NCBI GenBank assembly: GCA_020161265.1
Contig: JAIUOC010000009.1
Location: 1 to 64,000 of the forward strand
Direction: 5' to 3'
Length of the DNA stretch: 64,000 bases
DNA from: Chloroflexota bacterium
GTDB taxonomy: Bacteria; Chloroflexota; Chloroflexia; Chloroflexales; Herpetosiphonaceae
Shown here: positions 19,651 through 33,183 of the stretch, piece by piece
Position numbering within the stretch: position 1 is the first letter of the stretch
Layout: each line of letters opens with the position of its first letter
Translations under genes and position numbers: made by a program
Notes under the pieces: model-generated
The model's database searches: none
Told to the model about the DNA's origin: nothing
The model's input: the letters and a program-made list of their open reading frames with translations, nothing else

Positions 19651-22600
19651 CGATCTCACCTTGAGCCAATGGCTCGATATCGAGGGCATGCTGAAGCTCA
19701 TCCATCGAAAGTTCGCCGATCGCCGACAGCAGCGCAGCCAGATCGTCGCTGTCTTCAAGCTCGGGCGCGGCAGCTAGGTCGGCGCTGGCGGGGTCGTCCG
19801 GCTCCTCCGTCGGCGCTAGCGAAATCTGCATGCGCTCGATCAGATGGGAGGACAGGGCGGCGATTGATTGATGGTTCCAGATCAGCGTGACAGGGAAGCT
19901 CAGACCCACGCTGTCTTCAAGGAGGTTCCTGAGTTCAAGCGCCATCAGTGAGTCAAGGCCCACACTGCCCAGCGGGGTCTGCGAGTCAAGTGCCGAGGTG
20001 GGAATGCGCAACACCTGCTGGACCAGCTTGGCGACATGGGTCTCCATGATCGCCAGGCGCTGCTCGGGAGGCGATTCCTCCAGCAGCGGGCGAAGCCGGG
20101 TCTGCGCTGGCTGCTCGCTGGCACTTTGGTCGAGTTCTTCGACTAGGCGCCGAAACAGTGATGAGGCGGCCGCCTTGGGATAGTATTGCAGCCACTGGCG
20201 CAGGTTGAAGGGCAGCACATTGGCCTGGACCGGGTTGGCACGGATCAGGCGCTCCAGCGCCGCCAAGCCCTCGGCGGGCGTCATGCTTTTCATGCCGCGG
20301 TAAGCGATGCGCTCGCCGCGATTGGCCTGGGCCGCCGCCAGGCCCACGTCGGCCCACGGCCCCCAGTTGATCGCTAGCGCCGGCAACCCTTGGGCGCGGC
20401 GGTAATGGGCCAGCCCGTCGAGGAAGGCATTGGCCGCAGCGTAGTTGCCCTGGCCGGGCGAGCCAAGCGTAGCCGCTGCCGACGAGAACAGGATAAAGTG
20501 GTCGAGCGCCCGATCGCGGGTCAGGATGTGAAGATTCCAAGATCCGGTGACCTTGGGGTCCATGACGGTTTTGAAACGCTCGGGGGTGAGCTGAAGCAGC
20601 ACGCCGTCATCAAGCACGCCGGCGGCGTGGATGACTCCGCGCAACGGGGGCATCGTCGCATCGATATCGTCGAACAGGGCCGCTAGCGCGGCGGGCTGGG
20701 CGACATCGGCTTGGGACACTCGCACGGTCGCCCCGAGCGCTCGCAGATCCTCGACCGCCGCGCTGGCGGCCGCCCCCGGCCGGCTGCGCCCGAGAAGAAC
20801 CAGATGGCGTACCCCGCGTTCGACCAGCCAGCGGGCGACAGCTATGCCCAGCCCCCCGAGGCCGCCAGTGATCAGGTAGGTGCCGGCATCCCAGGCCGCT
20901 GCGGCGGGCCGAGCCGCAACGATCGGAAGCTCTTCATCGTCGTCGATTCTGATAACGATCTTGCCGATGTGCCGGGCCTGAGCCATCATCCGGTAGGCAT
21001 CGGCGACCTGTCCCATCGAAAAAACGCGGCAGTGGCGGGTGAGCAGAGAGTCGCCGGCAAACAAAGCCATCGCTTCGCGGAAGATCGCCCCGATCATCTC
21101 CGGCTCTTCGCGCAACGTATCAAGATCGACCAGCGAGAAGGTCAGGTTCTTCAAAAACGGCCGCATGCCGAGTTTGTTGTCCTCGTAGTAGTCGCGTTTG
21201 CCGATCTCAATAAAGCGGCCGCGGTGGCGCAGCAGGTTGAGGCTTTCCTTGATGTAATCGCCAGCCAGCGAATTCAGCACTACGTCGATGCCCTCACCGT
21301 TGGTGACTTCGCGCACCTCGTCGGCGAAGTCCAGCGAGCGCGAGTTCATCACGTGGGACACGCCAAGCTCGCGCAGCAAGGCCCGCTTTTCGGGCGAGCC
21401 GGCGGTGGCGAAGATTTCAGCGCCCACGTGCTGAGCGATCTGGATCGCCGCTAGGCCGACGCCGCCGGTCGCAGAGTGGATCAGGACGCGTTCGCCCTTG
21501 GAAAGCCGGCCTGTGACAACCAACGAGTAGTAAGCGGTCAGAATGGCGAAAGGCAGCGCCGCAGCTTGCTCAAGGGTCAGGTGGTCGGGTTTGGCGACGA
21601 TCAGGTTCTGCGTGGAGATCGAGTGTGATACCGTCAGGCTCTTGAACCAGCCGACCACTTCCTGTCCGACCGTGAAGCCGGTTACGTTGGCGCCAAGGGC
21701 CACGATCGTGCCCGCGCATTCGCGCAATGAAGACACGCCCTCGATCTCGCTGCTATTGCCCGGAATAGCGCCGAGGGCGGTCAGCACGTCGCGGAAGTTC
21801 AAGCCCCAAGCGCGGACTTTAATCTCAATATCATCTGGGCCGATCGGTTGCCGCGCCATGGCGCGGATCGCCAGCCGATCCAGCGAGCCTGGCGGCGAGG
21901 CATCCAGGCCGAATGGCTGGTCGCCGGCCCGCGCGAGGGTCCGTGGTTGCTCCGCCGAGCCGTCGACGCCAAGCCCACGGCTGAGCCGAGCCACGAAACG
22001 CTGGTCGGGGCGGAGGGCGACCCGATCGTCCTTACCGCAGCAGATTTCATTGAAGAGTTCCGAGGCTTCGTCCAGACCCGGTGCGGCGCTCAGGTCGATT
22101 CGCACGCACTCCAACTGGGCAAACTCGTGGCTGATAACGTTGGACAGCCCGGTCAGCGGAGTTTGCGCCACGGCCACCGCCTCATTTGGGCTGGCAGCAT
22201 CGGCGCCGCGGGTGATGATCCAAAGCCGGGGGTAATCGCGCCAGCCGGCATAGCCGATGGCTTGCAGGAGAAACAGCGGCGCAGTGGCGGTGAAATCCTG
22301 CGCGGACAGCAAGGCATCGAGGCTCGCCTCGGCGTCGCGGCCGGACTTGCCTCCCCACAGGTAGACAATGCCGCGGCACGGCGCATTGGCGCCTCCAAAG
22401 GCTTCCTTGAGAAGCTGCTTGTAAGCTTTGTGATCGTGCGGGTTGATCTCATAGCGCCGCCCGCCGAGCGCCTGAAAACGCTCACCCGGCGCGACCAGCA
22501 CAGGATGCTGGCCATGCGCTTCCAGCGCAGCCGCCAAGTCGCGGGCGACCGGAGTTTGGTCGCTGAAGATCAGCCAGCCGCCGGCAGCGCCGTTCGACCA

Positions 22601-25600
22601 CGGAGCGAGCGCCGCGTCAAAGGCCGGCCTGACCTGCGCTTCCCATTGCAAGGTGTACATCCAGCTATCAATGTGATCGTCCCCGGCAGCCCGCGCCTCG
22701 AGCACCTTAACTTGCAGTCCTTCGACGCGCATCACCGGCTGCCCTGACTGATCGAGAAGCAGGAGGTCGCCTTCAAATGAAACATCGGCGGTGGGAGCCG
22801 CGGTGCTCAGGCGCGTGTGGACCCAGAGCGGCTCTGCGGCCTGCGGCTTGCGCAGGGCCTGGATGCGCCGAACGCCCACCGGCAAGGTTACAGCCGGTTC
22901 GGCGCCGTTGCGGTGGGGATCAAGCGCCACAAAGGATTGGAAGCATGCGTCAAGCAAGGCCGGATGCAGCTCGTAGGCGCCGTAGTCAGCTTGAATATCC
23001 GCCGGTGCCACGATACGCGCCAGTACCTCGCCATCACCCAGCCGTAGCTCGGTGATGCCTTGGAAGGCCGGCCCGTATTCCAATCCCTGCTCGGCAAGTT
23101 GCGCATAGTAGGTCGCGGCGGACATGGTTTTGTCGCAACGCGTCGCCACGGCGTCGAACGACTCCGGGACATCTAGCACCGGCAGGCCGCCGCGCACAAC
23201 CTCGCCCGTGGCGTGCTCCTGCCACGACTCGTTCTCGGCACTGCGGCTGAAGATCTGGAACATCGCCGTGTCGCCAGACTCGCGCAGTGCCACCTGGACG
23301 ACCCGGATTTCGTCCGGCCGCAGGCTGAGCATCTGCTTGAAACGGACATCGCCCAGGCGGTATCGCGTATCGGCCCACACGGCGCGCGCTGCCGCCAGGC
23401 CCATCTCCACGTAGGCGGCGCCTGGAACAACCACCATGCCTTCGACGCGGTGGTCGGACAGGTAGGGCAGCAGCTCGCTGTTGATAGTTTGCTCCCAATA
23501 ATGGGTCGCCGGAGCCCCAGCAGCGCGCATGTGGCGACCCAGCAGCGGATGCCCGCCATGAGCCGGGACGCGGCCACGGGGGCGAACGGCGTCGCTTTCA
23601 ACCCAATAGCGCTGGCGCTGCCAAGGGTAGCTGGGGAGCCGGACCGGCCGGCCGGCCATGGCATACACCCGCCGCCAATCGACAGCGTAGCCTTTAATAT
23701 ACAGGCTGGCAAGCGTCGTCTTCAGCGCCTGGACCTCGGCTTCGCTGCGGCGCAACGAGGCCAGCGCGCCACCGCGCAGCCCGCGCTCCCGCAGTTCGCC
23801 CTCGATCGCCGGCTGCAAAATCGGGTGAGGACTCAACTCTAGAAAGATTGTTGGCCCGTTGGCCGCCAGCTGGCCGATCGCGGCGCTGAAATGGACCGGC
23901 TCGCGCAAATTCCGCGCCCAGTAGGCCGCATCAAGCTCGCCGCCGCCGAGGAAGCGCCGCTCGACGGTCGAGAAAAAGGGCAACGCGCCGGGGGTCGGGC
24001 GTACAAGCGCCAGCAGTTGGCGCAACTCAGGCAGAAGCGGATCCATCTGCGGGCTATGCGAAGCGACATCAACCTTAACCCGCCGGCAGAACACCCCTTC
24101 GCCTTCCAGCCCTGCCAGGATCTCATCGAGCGCGCCGGGATCGCCGGCCAGCACGGTGGAGCGGGAACTGTTACTCACCGCGACCGCCACCCGGTCGCCA
24201 TAGTTGCCAATCGCCGCCTGGGCGGCCTCCAGCGAGAGTTCCACCGAGGCCATCGCGCCCTGCCCGCTGAGTCTGCGCAGCAGGCGGCTGCGCGTGCAGA
24301 TGATGCGAGCGGCATCGTCGAGCGAAAGCGCCCCGGCCACGGCGGCGGCGGCGATCTCGCCCATGCTATGGCCGACGACGGCGATCGGCTCGACGCCCCA
24401 GGAGCGCCACAGCGCCGCCAGGGCTATCTGAATCGCACACAACACCGGCTGGACGCAATCAATGCGTTCAAGCCAGGCGGTATCGTCGCTGGCGAGCAGA
24501 TCGAGCAGCGACCAGTCCACATATGGCCGGAAAGCCGTTTCCGCCTGTTCGAGCGATTGGCGAAACACCGGAGCCTGGTTCAACAGCTGTCGCGCCATGC
24601 CATGCCACTGTGAGCCCTGGCCCGGAAAGACAAACACGACCTCGGGCTGAACGTCGTTGGCTAGCTGGCCCTGTAATAACCAGGGATCCACGTCGCCGGC
24701 GAGAAAGGCCCGCAGGCGCTCGGCCAACTCCGCGTTTGTGGCGCCGACCGCAGCCAGACGGTGAGCATGGTGACTGCGCAACGCTCCCGCCGTATAGGTC
24801 ACATCGCGGACAGCCGGCGCGTCGGCACCGGTCAGCAAAGGCAGGTAGCGTTCGGCCACCGCCTTGAGTGTGCCGGGGGCGCGTGCCGATAGCGCCAGGA
24901 CATACGGTGCTTCGGCATCGGCGGGTGGATTCACGACCGCCGGTTGCAGCGCTCGCGGCGCTTCTTCCAACACGACATGGACGTTCGTCCCAGACCAGCC
25001 GAAGGAATTAATTCCGGCGAAACGGCGGTTGGCCGCAGCAGGCCACGGCTGGAGCTTCGTCGGAACGACAAAGGGCGTATTGGATAGCGTGATGTGGGGG
25101 TTGAGCCTTTCGAAATGCAGGTTTGGCGGGACGGCCTCATAGCGCAGCGACAAGATCGCCTTGATCATCCCGGCGATGCCGGCGGCGGCTTCTAAGTGGC
25201 CGATATTGGTTTTCACCGCCCCTAGGAAGCAGCGCTGGTCCTGCGGCCGCGGCTGCCCGACGACCGTGGTCAGCGAAGCAACCTCGATCGGGTCGCCCAG
25301 CTCCGTGCCGGTTCCGTGGGTTTCAACATAGCCGATCTGATGTGGCTCGACCCCCGAGTTGGCCAGGGCCGCGCGCAGCAAGGCCTCCTGAGATGAGCCG
25401 TTGGGGGCCGTGAGTCCGGCGGATTTGCCATCCTGGTTCGCCGCCGAACCGCGGATCAGCGCCAGGATCGGGTCTTTGTCGGCCAGCGCGTCGGAAAAAC
25501 GCTTTAGGACAACCACGCCGCAGCCCTCGCCGCGCACATAGCCGTTGGCCCGGCTGTCGAAGGTTTTGCAGCGTCCGTCCGGCGACATAATACGCATTTT

Positions 25601-26341
25601 AGAGGCCATAATATTGGTCTGGGGCGCCAGGATCACATTGACGCCGCCGGCCAGGGCCATCGAGCACTCGCCAACCCGCAGGCTCTGGCAGGCCAGGTGG
25701 ACTGCCAGGAGCGAGGACGAACACGCGGTGTCGACTGCCACGCTCGGGCCGTGCAGATCGAGCAGGTATGACAAGCGGCCGGCGATGATGTTGGGAGCCT
25801 TGCCCGTGCCGGTATAGGGGTTGATCAAATCGTCGTGGGTGTCGGCGACGCTGCCGTACTCGCTGCCGCAAACACCGACAAACACCCCGGTCGACGATCC
25901 GGCCAGCTGATCGACGGCCTGACCGGCGTGCTCCAGGGCTTCCCAGGCAACCTCAAGGAAAATCCGCTGCTGCGGATCCATATTGTTGGCTTCGCGCGGT
26001 GAGATGCTAAAAAACGCCGGATCGAAGTGATCGATCTGATCGATAAAGCCGCCCCATTTGCTGATCATCTTGCCGGGCACGTCGGGGTTTGGATCGTAGA
26101 GGGACTGCAAATCCCAGCGGTCGGCGGGAATCTCGCTGATGGCATCGACGCCATCGCGCAGCAGCTCCCAGTAGGCCTCCGGCGAGTTGGCGTTGCCGGG
26201 GAAGCGGCAGCCGATCCCGATCACCGCGATCGGATCCGACATCAGTAATTGGGCCGGGCCGTTGGCCGCGCGCAGCTGTTTGGCAAGCAAGGCCCGCTTC
26301 TCGGCCGATAGCTCTGTGAGACGATTAAGCTTCTCATCCAT
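19643..26341 (-). CDS. Fully reducing type I polyketide synthase, KS-AT-DH-ER-KR-ACP
   Basis: One complete reducing module (2232 residues from the ATG given) that should turn each added unit into a saturated methylene or methyl-branched unit. KS: Cys207 in [25 protein letters not shown], and VASH where malonyl ATs have HAFH; VASH resembles the methylmalonyl signature but is not decisive. DH: intact HxxxGxxxxP ([10 protein letters not shown]) and the later LLDACFQ aspartate. ER: NADPH loop [24 protein letters not shown] motif, Tyr in [21 protein letters not shown]. The C-terminus has a docking-like helix ([10 protein letters not shown]). The start is uncertain: the ATG at 26341 has no nearby ribosome site, while a strong AAGGAGGAG at 26384-26392 points to an in-frame CTG (26374) or TTG (26368). 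It starts just after the previous stop at 26397. Confidence 0.94.
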   Translation of the reverse strand: MDEKLNRLTELSAEKRALLAKQLRAANGPAQLLMSDPIAVIGIGCRFPGNANSPEAYWELLRDGVDAISEIPADRWDLQSLYDPNPDVPGKMISKWGGFIDQIDHFDPAFFSISPREANNMDPQQRIFLEVAWEALEHAGQAVDQLAGSSTGVFVGVCGSEYGSVADTHDDLINPYTGTGKAPNIIAGRLSYLLDLHGPSVAVDTACSSSLLAVHLACQSLRVGECSMALAGGVNVILAPQTNIMASKMRIMSPDGRCKTFDSRANGYVRGEGCGVVVLKRFSDALADKDPILALIRGSAANQDGKSAGLTAPNGSSQEALLRAALANSGVEPHQIGYVETHGTGTELGDPIEVASLTTVVGQPRPQDQRCFLGAVKTNIGHLEAAAGIAGMIKAILSLRYEAVPPNLHFERLNPHITLSNTPFVVPTKLQPWPAAANRRFAGINSFGWSGTNVHVVLEEAPRALQPAVVNPPADAEAPYVLALSARAPGTLKAVAERYLPLLTGADAPAVRDVTYTAGALRSHHAHRLAAVGATNAELAERLRAFLAGDVDPWLLQGQLANDVQPEVVFVFPGQGSQWHGMARQLLNQAPVFRQSLEQAETAFRPYVDWSLLDLLASDDTAWLERIDCVQPVLCAIQIALAALWRSWGVEPIAVVGHSMGEIAAAAVAGALSLDDAARIICTRSRLLRRLSGQGAMASVELSLEAAQAAIGNYGDRVAVAVSNSSRSTVLAGDPGALDEILAGLEGEGVFCRRVKVDVASHSPQMDPLLPELRQLLALVRPTPGALPFFSTVERRFLGGGELDAAYWARNLREPVHFSAAIGQLAANGPTIFLELSPHPILQPAIEGELRERGLRGGALASLRRSEAEVQALKTTLASLYIKGYAVDWRRVYAMAGRPVRLPSYPWQRQRYWVESDAVRPRGRVPAHGGHPLLGRHMRAAGAPATHYWEQTINSELLPYLSDHRVEGMVVVPGAAYVEMGLAAARAVWADTRYRLGDVRFKQMLSLRPDEIRVVQVALRESGDTAMFQIFSRSAENESWQEHATGEVVRGGLPVLDVPESFDAVATRCDKTMSAATYYAQLAEQGLEYGPAFQGITELRLGDGEVLARIVAPADIQADYGAYELHPALLDACFQSFVALDPHRNGAEPAVTLPVGVRRIQALRKPQAAEPLWVHTRLSTAAPTADVSFEGDLLLLDQSGQPVMRVEGLQVKVLEARAAGDDHIDSWMYTLQWEAQVRPAFDAALAPWSNGAAGGWLIFSDQTPVARDLAAALEAHGQHPVLVAPGERFQALGGRRYEINPHDHKAYKQLLKEAFGGANAPCRGIVYLWGGKSGRDAEASLDALLSAQDFTATAPLFLLQAIGYAGWRDYPRLWIITRGADAASPNEAVAVAQTPLTGLSNVISHEFAQLECVRIDLSAAPGLDEASELFNEICCGKDDRVALRPDQRFVARLSRGLGVDGSAEQPRTLARAGDQPFGLDASPPGSLDRLAIRAMARQPIGPDDIEIKVRAWGLNFRDVLTALGAIPGNSSEIEGVSSLRECAGTIVALGANVTGFTVGQEVVGWFKSLTVSHSISTQNLIVAKPDHLTLEQAAALPFAILTAYYSLVVTGRLSKGERVLIHSATGGVGLAAIQIAQHVGAEIFATAGSPEKRALLRELGVSHVMNSRSLDFADEVREVTNGEGIDVVLNSLAGDYIKESLNLLRHRGRFIEIGKRDYYEDNKLGMRPFLKNLTFSLVDLDTLREEPEMIGAIFREAMALFAGDSLLTRHCRVFSMGQVADAYRMMAQARHIGKIVIRIDDDEELPIVAARPAAAAWDAGTYLITGGLGGLGIAVARWLVERGVRHLVLLGRSRPGAAASAAVEDLRALGATVRVSQADVAQPAALAALFDDIDATMPPLRGVIHAAGVLDDGVLLQLTPERFKTVMDPKVTGSWNLHILTRDRALDHFILFSSAAATLGSPGQGNYAAANAFLDGLAHYRRAQGLPALAINWGPWADVGLAAAQANRGERIAYRGMKSMTPAEGLAALERLIRANPVQANVLPFNLRQWLQYYPKAAASSLFRRLVEELDQSASEQPAQTRLRPLLEESPPEQRLAIMETHVAKLVQQVLRIPTSALDSQTPLGSVGLDSLMALELRNLLEDSVGLSFPVTLIWNHQSIAALSSHLIERMQISLAPTEEPDDPASADLAAAPELEDSDDLAALLSAIGELSMDELQHALDIEPLAQGEIDE

Positions 26342-26396
26342 ACGCAATTCAGCGGACGCCGTGCGCAACGACAGCGGAGTCCACTCCTCCTTGTAT

Positions 26397-29300
26397 CTAT
26401 GTTCCGGAAAGCATACGCCGAACGTCGTCATCGGAAAGCTGGTCAAGGACATCCAACATGGTGAAATCAATCATCAGGTCGGCCTCGACCTGCTCGGCCT
26501 GGGCTGGGCTGTCTGAAGGCGCGCCCTGCAACGGTACTGCTTCTGGTTGGGTCGCCTGCAACGGCAGCCCCATCTTTTCCGCCAGGTGGGGCACCAGCGC
26601 GTTGATCGTCGGAAAGCCCCAGATCAGCGTCCCGGCGAGGGCGACCGACAGGCTGGCCTCAAGTCGGTTACGGAACTCTAGGGCAAGCAGTGAATCGAAG
26701 CCCAGGCTACCCAGTGGCGTTCGATTGCCGATTTTCTCAGGGGCCAGATGCAGCACCTTGGCGATTTGATCGCGCAGGTGTGCTTCCAACAAACCCTTGC
26801 GAAACGCCGGCTCAGCGGCGAAAAGCTCGGCGCGGACGGTATTGGCGTCGGCGCGCCAGGTGTCCGCGTAGGAACAGTTGTCGCGCAGCTCGGCGAACAG
26901 CGCCAGATCGACCGCGCCCGGATTGGCATGCTGCCAGCGCTGGAGGCTGAAGTCGATCACGCCGATCTGGGTCGCCCTGTAACGCAGCAGGGTGCCAAAC
27001 GCATCGAGCGCATCGCCGGGGCTAAAGCTCTCGATGCCTTGCTGGGCCAGCCGCTCGCCGCGGTTGCTTTGCGCCGCCGCTAGGCCGACCTCGGCCCAGG
27101 CACCCCAGTTGATGCTCAGGGCGGGCAACCCCAGCGCTCGCCGGTAGTGGGCCAGGCCATCGAGGAAAGCGTTGGCTGCGGCGTAGTTGCCCTGTGCCGG
27201 CGAACCAATCAGTGAGGCGGCCGACGAAAACAGAACAAAGAAGTCCAGCGGAAGGCTGAGCGAAATTTCGTGGAGGTGCCAGCCGCCCGCGACCTTGGGG
27301 GCCAGGACTGTCTCGAAGCGTTGGCGGTCGAGACAGTCGAGCACCGCATCCTCAAGCACCGCAGCCGCGTGGATGACGCCGCGCACTTCCGGCATGGACG
27401 CCCTGATCTCGGCGAAGACATCGCCCAGGTCGGCGCGGACCGCGACGTCGGCGCGATGCACCACGATCTGCGCTCCGCGCTCCTCAAGCCCACGGATGGT
27501 TCTGGCGGCAGCCGCACTGGGTGCGCTGCGGCCGATCAACGCCACATGCCGCGCACCCTGATCGACCAGCCACTCGACAACGGTCAGGCCGACCCCGCCC
27601 AGCCCGCCGGTCACGACATACGTGGCGTTGGGAGAGATTGGTAGGGAGGTGGCCGACTTGAAAACAATCGGGGTGTGCGCACGCTCCGCGAAGGACACCG
27701 CGAATTTGCCGATGTGCTTACCCTGGGCCATAGCGTGCAACGCGTCGGCGATGCGGCGGGGCGGCACGACTTGATGCAGCCGCGTGTGGATTTTCTTTGC
27801 TTCCAGTAGGCCGAGCACTTCCGCCAGTAATCCCTTGATCAGGCCGGGCCGCTGCTCGACGATGCCGTGCAAGTCAAGCAGGGTGAACGAGAGATTCTTA
27901 AGGAAGGGCTTAAGGCCAAACTGGCGGTTCTGGTAGTAATCGCGCTTGCCTAGCTCAATAAAACGGCCGTGGTCGCGCAACAGGCCAAGGCTGGCCGGGA
28001 TGAAATCGCCGGCCAGCGAGTTAAGGATGACGTCGACGCCTTCGCCGTGGGTTATGGCCCGGATCGACTCAACGAAGGCCAGCGAGCGCGAGTCAAAGAC
28101 GTGCTGGATGCCGAGCGCGCGCAGGTGGGCCCGTTTCTCCAAGCTACCTGCGGTGGCGAAGATCTCAGCGCCGCGCAGCTGCGCGAGCTGGATAGCCGCC
28201 AGGCCAACCCCACCCGCCGCCGAATGGATCAGGACCCGCTCGCCGGGCGCGAGCCTGGCCAGATGATACAGTCCGTAATAGGCGGTCAAAAAAACCACCG
28301 GTATGGTCGCCGCCTCGGCAAAGCTGAGCCAGGCCGGCTTGGGAACCACCAACTCTTGTCGGGTGATGATATGGGTGCCCAGCTGGCCATTGGCCAGGGC
28401 GATAACTTCCTGCCCGACATACAGGTCGGTCACGTCGGAACCAACGGCGACGATCCGACCGGCGTGCTCGCTGCCGAGCCGCGGGATATCTTCGTCCTCC
28501 AAGTCGCGGATGACATCAAGCGCCAGCAGCACGTCGTGGAAATTCAGGCCGGCGGCTTCTACTTCGATCTCCACCTCGCTCGGACCGGGGGCCACTCGCT
28601 CAAGTGCCCGAAACTTGATCAGATCGAACACACCGGCTTTCGCCATTTCCAGTTCAAACGGCTGCTCACCGGCCAAGCTCTCGGGTTCGCTTTGCTCGGC
28701 GGACGCGGCCCAGCGGACCAGGCGGGCGACATAGCGCCTGTGGGAGCGCAGGGCGACTTGCTCCTCAAAGGCCGCCGCGGTCAGTTCAGCCAGCAGCATG
28801 TTGGCTTCGGCGGGCAGCACCTCTAGAGCCAGGTCGATGCGGCTACAGCGCAGTTCCGGATGCTCGTGGGCGATCGTCAGGCCAAGGCCCCACAGCGGCG
28901 TCTGCGCCACGCTGATCGGATCGTCGTAGCTACCCAAGGCCTGGCCGTTTCTGGTCACCAGCCACAGGCGGGGCCGCAGCCCGGTTTGGAGCAGGGCCTG
29001 GATAAGCAACAGGGAGCTGGCCCATCCACGCTCGGCTGGCGCCGTCAGCGGATCACCGCCGGGTTCCATGTCAAGGCTCCACAGGTGGATCACACCCCGG
29101 CACGGCGGGTTGCCAGGCTTATCGGCGCGGCGAAAGAGATCAATGTAGGCCTGGGGGTCGCTCGGATCGATGCGATGGGTGTTTGGCCGCACCACCGGCG
29201 CGGCCGCATCGACGACTAGAATCGGCGACTGCCCTTGCGCGATCAAGCGGTCGTACAATCCCGCGCCCAAGCCCTGCTGGTCGGCAAAAATAATCCATGT

Positions 29301-32300
29301 GCCAGCTTCCGTCAGCGGCTGAGGCTGGGGCTGGGGCTGGGATTTCCACTCAACGCCGTAGAACCACTGGCTGATTTTATCCAGCGGTATGGCCGTGCCA
29401 GTCGGCTCGATCCGTTGCAAGCGTAGGTTATCCAGCCGCAGGATCGGCTGTCCTTGGAGATCAAGCAGCTCGATATAACCGTAAAGCGAGTTCAGGCCCG
29501 CATCGTCGCCATTGCCAATCTGGGTGTGTACCCAGATCGGACCCTTGGGAAGCGGCTGAAACTGCCGGATCTGGTGGACCCCAACCGGAAGGTGTGGCAT
29601 AGCATCGGCCGTCTCGGCGCCTTGGTAAAGAATGGCGCTCAGCGTTTGCAAGCATGAGTCGAGCAGCCCAGGGTGGAAGCCGTAGGCGGCAGTGGAGCCA
29701 AGCACTTCGTCGGCAATCTCAACCTGGGCCAGCGCCTCGCGCGGACTGAGCCAAATTTGGCTCAGTCCGCGGAATCGCGGACCATAAACCAGGCCGTGCG
29801 CCGCCATGGCCCGATAGTGTGCCTCGCCGCTGATCGTCTCCGGAAGACGAGCTTTGATGGCGTGAAGCGCGAGCGCGGCCGTCGGGCCGGCTTCCTGCTC
29901 CTCAACTGCCCGTTTGATCAGCGCCGCCGCGTGGAGCTTCCACTCGCCGTCGCCTTCTTCGTCGGCCCTAGAATGGCTGAAGATGCGAACCGTTCCCGCC
30001 GTCGGGCCGTCAACCGTCAGCACCACCTGGGTTCTCACCGGTTCGTCTTCGCTGAGCACCAGCATATGCAGCAGCCGCATGTCACCAATCATATGGTTGC
30101 CCGCGTCGAACACGGCCCGCGCAGCCGCAAACGCAATCTCGATATACGCCGACGCCGGCAGCACCACGATATCCTGCACCTGATGCTCAGCCAGATAGGG
30201 CATCTGCTTCAGATCCAGTACGTTCTCCCATGCCCAAGTATCCGGAGTCGTCGCCACCTGAACCCGCGTGCCTAGCAGGACGTGGCTCTTGGCGCTGCTT
30301 TGGTTCCACCCAACGCGCCCCCCGCCTGGAGTCGCGCTGAGCGGCATGTCGATCCAGAAGCGCTCGCGTTGCCAGGGATACGTCGGCAGGGCCACTTCGG
30401 AGCGAGGTTCTGGCAGAAGGGCGTCCCATGCAAGCGGGAAGCCGAGCACATGCAGCTTGGCCAGGGTCTCGAAAAGCGCCTGCCGCTCCGGCGTGTCACG
30501 CTGGAGGGAAGCGAGGGCCTTGCCGATTCCACCCCGCTCCTGGAGGCCTTGGGTGATGCTTGGCAGCAGGATCGGGTGCGGGCTGATCTCCAAGAACACG
30601 CTATGGTTTGCATCAACAAGCCGCTGGATGGTGGGGCCGAACATCACCGGCTCCCGCAGGTTACGCACCCAATACGCGGCGCCAAGCTCCGGACCCGCAC
30701 AGACTGTCTCGCTGACCGTTGAGTAAAAGGGCGTGTGCGCCGCCCCAGGCGCCAGCGGCGCCAACTCGGCGGCCAGGTCGTCGAGCAGCGAGTCGACCTG
30801 CGGGCTGTGCGAGGCAACGTCAACTTTCACCCAGCGGCAGAACACCTGCTGGCTGTCAAGATCGGCGCGGATATATTCCAGGGCATCGGTGTCGCCAGCC
30901 AGCACGATCGAGCGCGAGCTATTGTTGACGGCGATCGAAACTGCGCCGCCATGCGGTTCAATCGCCTCACGCGCCTGATCCAGGGTGATCTCGGCCATAA
31001 GCATCGCGCCTTTGCCACGGATGCGCCGCAGCAGCCAGCTGCGCCGGCAGATGATCCTGGCGGCGTCGGACAGGCTCAGTATACCGGCGACATAGGCCGC
31101 CGCGACCTCGCCCATACTGTGGCCCACAACCGCCTTTGGCTTGACACCCCACGACTCCCACAGGGCCGCGATGCCGATCTGGATGGCGCACAAGGTCGGC
31201 TGCAACACGTCGATTTCCTCGATCCTGGCATCGGGATTGGTCAGGACATCGATCAGCGACCAGTCGGCGTAGTCGCGGAAGGCGCTGTCGCAGGCAGCAA
31301 TGGCGGTGCGAAACGCCGGTTCGTGTTCCCACAGCTCGCGGCCCATGCCGATCCATTGGGAGCCCTGCCCAGGAAACACAAACACCAGGCGATCATGGAC
31401 ATCAGGCTCGATCTCACCGACCGCTACCTGAACGCAGATCTGATTGGCCAGAAAGGCGGCCAGCTGGTCGGCGATTTCGCGCTTGTCCCGGCCAAAGACC
31501 GCCAGGCGGTGCGTGTGGTGGTCGCGCCGGGTTGCCGCAGTATAGGCGATTCCGGGCAAAGCCGGCCCGGCCTGGGCGTCCAGCAGGCGTCGATAGCGCT
31601 CGGCCAGTTCGCTTAGCGCGCGCTGGCTCCGACCCGAAAGCGGCAGCAGGTACAGCGCATCCTCGGCGGCCGCCGGTTTCTGCGGCGCTTGCGTCGGCCT
31701 GGGTGCTTCTTCAAGGATCAGATGGGCGTTGGTGCCGCTCAGCCCGAAGGCGCTGACTCCGGCGTAGCGGGGCTGGTCGCCGGCCGGCCATTGTGCGCCC
31801 TCGGTCGCCAGCACAAGCCGCGTCCCGGCGAGGGAGATGCGCGGGTTGAGGGCTTCGAAATGCAGGTTCGCCGGAATCCGCTCGTTGCGCAGGGCCAGGA
31901 TGGTCTTGATCAGTCCGGCCATGCCCGCCGCCGTTTCTAGGTGCCCGATGTTGGTCTTGACCGCTCCGAGGATGCACGGGCTGCCGTCGGGGCGTGGCCG
32001 CCCAATCACCGAAGCCAGCGCTTCAACCTCGATCGGGTCGCCGAGGGCCGTCCCCGAGCCGTGCGTCTCGACATAGCTGATGGCATCGGGCGAGATGCCC
32101 GCGTTCTGGAGGGCCTGGCGGATCAGGGCCTTTTGTGCCTGTCCATTGGGCGCGGTCATGCCGGCCGAGTGGCCGTCCTGGTTGACCGCAGAGCCGCGAA
32201 TAACCGCCAGGATTGGATCGCCCGCCGCTTGCGCATCGGAAAGGCGTTTGAGGGCAACGATACCGCAGCCTTCGCTGCGCACAAAGCCGTTGGCCCGCGA

Positions 32301-33089
32301 GTCAAAGGTTTTGCAGCGCCCGTCGGCGGCCATCATGCCCCAGCGTGAGGCCATCATCGTCACCAGCGGCGACAGGACAAGGTTGACCGCGCCGGCCAGG
32401 GCCAGCGTGCAATCGCCGGTGCGCAGGCTTTGGCAGGCCATGTGCACGGCCACCAGCGATGACGAGCAGACGGTGTCAATTGACAGGGCCGGGCCGCGAA
32501 AATCCAGCAGGTAGGCCAGCCGACCGGCCGCAAAGCTATTGCGGTTGCCGGTCTCAAGGTAGGCGTCCGATATCGGGGCGCCATCGAGTTGCATGTGAAA
32601 GTAATCGTTGTTGGAGATGCCCACAAAGATGCCCGACCGGCTACCGGCCAGTTTGTGCACCGGCTGGTTGGCCCGTTCGAGCGCTTCCCAGGCGACTTCA
32701 AGCAAAAGCCGCTGCTGAGGATCCATCTTCAGCGCTTCACGCGGCGAGATGCCAAAAAAGGCGGCGTCAAAGCTGTCGACCTGATCGAGGAAACCGCCCC
32801 AGCGGCTGGCGGCCTTGTTCGGCGTTTCGGGGTTGGGATCATACAGCGCATCGGCGTCCCAGCGGCTGGCTGGGATCTCGCTAATCGCATCGGTGCCGGA
32901 AACAAGCAACTCCCAGAATGCCTCGGGATCATTCGCGCCGCTCGGAAAGCGACATCCCATCCCGATGATCGCGATCGGTTCGTTTTTCGCTTCTTCCAGG
33001 GCATCGATGCGTGCCTGCATCTGGCGCAGCGCAAGCAGCGAACGTTTTTCAATCGAGAGGCTATCAAGTGGTTGCTGGTCATCGACCAT
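26397..33089 (-). CDS. Fully reducing type I polyketide synthase, KS-AT-DH-ER-KR-ACP (first extender)
   Basis: 2230 residues; probably the first extender, accepting the aryl starter from the upstream AMP ligase-ACP. KS: Cys208 (DTVCSSSL), His343, His383. [11 protein letters not shown], Ser658 in [10 protein letters not shown] at 758-761 (substrate ambiguous between malonyl and methylmalonyl). DH near 935-1210: catalytic H969, but the motif reads [10 protein letters not shown], with Asp in place of the usual Gly; LLDSCLQ is kept. [23 protein letters not shown], Tyr in [21 protein letters not shown]. The N-terminus is a coiled-coil docking segment ([12 protein letters not shown]); the C-terminus ends in [17 protein letters not shown] precedes the ATG. 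Domain set and position match mycobacterial Pks15/1, which extends 4-hydroxybenzoyl-FadD22 repeatedly, so iteration here is possible but unproven. Confidence 0.94.
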   Translation of the reverse strand: MVDDQQPLDSLSIEKRSLLALRQMQARIDALEEAKNEPIAIIGMGCRFPSGANDPEAFWELLVSGTDAISEIPASRWDADALYDPNPETPNKAASRWGGFLDQVDSFDAAFFGISPREALKMDPQQRLLLEVAWEALERANQPVHKLAGSRSGIFVGISNNDYFHMQLDGAPISDAYLETGNRNSFAAGRLAYLLDFRGPALSIDTVCSSSLVAVHMACQSLRTGDCTLALAGAVNLVLSPLVTMMASRWGMMAADGRCKTFDSRANGFVRSEGCGIVALKRLSDAQAAGDPILAVIRGSAVNQDGHSAGMTAPNGQAQKALIRQALQNAGISPDAISYVETHGSGTALGDPIEVEALASVIGRPRPDGSPCILGAVKTNIGHLETAAGMAGLIKTILALRNERIPANLHFEALNPRISLAGTRLVLATEGAQWPAGDQPRYAGVSAFGLSGTNAHLILEEAPRPTQAPQKPAAAEDALYLLPLSGRSQRALSELAERYRRLLDAQAGPALPGIAYTAATRRDHHTHRLAVFGRDKREIADQLAAFLANQICVQVAVGEIEPDVHDRLVFVFPGQGSQWIGMGRELWEHEPAFRTAIAACDSAFRDYADWSLIDVLTNPDARIEEIDVLQPTLCAIQIGIAALWESWGVKPKAVVGHSMGEVAAAYVAGILSLSDAARIICRRSWLLRRIRGKGAMLMAEITLDQAREAIEPHGGAVSIAVNNSSRSIVLAGDTDALEYIRADLDSQQVFCRWVKVDVASHSPQVDSLLDDLAAELAPLAPGAAHTPFYSTVSETVCAGPELGAAYWVRNLREPVMFGPTIQRLVDANHSVFLEISPHPILLPSITQGLQERGGIGKALASLQRDTPERQALFETLAKLHVLGFPLAWDALLPEPRSEVALPTYPWQRERFWIDMPLSATPGGGRVGWNQSSAKSHVLLGTRVQVATTPDTWAWENVLDLKQMPYLAEHQVQDIVVLPASAYIEIAFAAARAVFDAGNHMIGDMRLLHMLVLSEDEPVRTQVVLTVDGPTAGTVRIFSHSRADEEGDGEWKLHAAALIKRAVEEQEAGPTAALALHAIKARLPETISGEAHYRAMAAHGLVYGPRFRGLSQIWLSPREALAQVEIADEVLGSTAAYGFHPGLLDSCLQTLSAILYQGAETADAMPHLPVGVHQIRQFQPLPKGPIWVHTQIGNGDDAGLNSLYGYIELLDLQGQPILRLDNLRLQRIEPTGTAIPLDKISQWFYGVEWKSQPQPQPQPLTEAGTWIIFADQQGLGAGLYDRLIAQGQSPILVVDAAAPVVRPNTHRIDPSDPQAYIDLFRRADKPGNPPCRGVIHLWSLDMEPGGDPLTAPAERGWASSLLLIQALLQTGLRPRLWLVTRNGQALGSYDDPISVAQTPLWGLGLTIAHEHPELRCSRIDLALEVLPAEANMLLAELTAAAFEEQVALRSHRRYVARLVRWAASAEQSEPESLAGEQPFELEMAKAGVFDLIKFRALERVAPGPSEVEIEVEAAGLNFHDVLLALDVIRDLEDEDIPRLGSEHAGRIVAVGSDVTDLYVGQEVIALANGQLGTHIITRQELVVPKPAWLSFAEAATIPVVFLTAYYGLYHLARLAPGERVLIHSAAGGVGLAAIQLAQLRGAEIFATAGSLEKRAHLRALGIQHVFDSRSLAFVESIRAITHGEGVDVILNSLAGDFIPASLGLLRDHGRFIELGKRDYYQNRQFGLKPFLKNLSFTLLDLHGIVEQRPGLIKGLLAEVLGLLEAKKIHTRLHQVVPPRRIADALHAMAQGKHIGKFAVSFAERAHTPIVFKSATSLPISPNATYVVTGGLGGVGLTVVEWLVDQGARHVALIGRSAPSAAAARTIRGLEERGAQIVVHRADVAVRADLGDVFAEIRASMPEVRGVIHAAAVLEDAVLDCLDRQRFETVLAPKVAGGWHLHEISLSLPLDFFVLFSSAASLIGSPAQGNYAAANAFLDGLAHYRRALGLPALSINWGAWAEVGLAAAQSNRGERLAQQGIESFSPGDALDAFGTLLRYRATQIGVIDFSLQRWQHANPGAVDLALFAELRDNCSYADTWRADANTVRAELFAAEPAFRKGLLEAHLRDQIAKVLHLAPEKIGNRTPLGSLGFDSLLALEFRNRLEASLSVALAGTLIWGFPTINALVPHLAEKMGLPLQATQPEAVPLQGAPSDSPAQAEQVEADLMIDFTMLDVLDQLSDDDVRRMLSGT

Positions 33090-33183
33090 CGCGTTATCCC
33101 CTTTGTTGCGTCATTAGTTACACCCCGAAACACAACGGATCCCCAGGCACGCCCACATCGTCGCTCGGGGGCGACCCCGCTGG

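Noticed and set aside
19651..19758. 36-residue N-terminal extension of the bimodular PKS
   Set aside because: It would run inside the preceding PKS in another frame; the ATG at 19650 has a good ribosome site and starts a docking-type N-terminus.
18241..19890. Plus-strand open frame of 549 codons
   Set aside because: It lies opposite the first KS of the bimodular PKS and the end of the preceding PKS; a composition artefact.
26397..33089. Firm methylmalonyl call for the AT with VASH in the first PKS
   Set aside because: VASH differs from HAFH, but similar motifs may occur in malonyl-using ATs of mycobacterial-type PKSs, so the substrate is left open.
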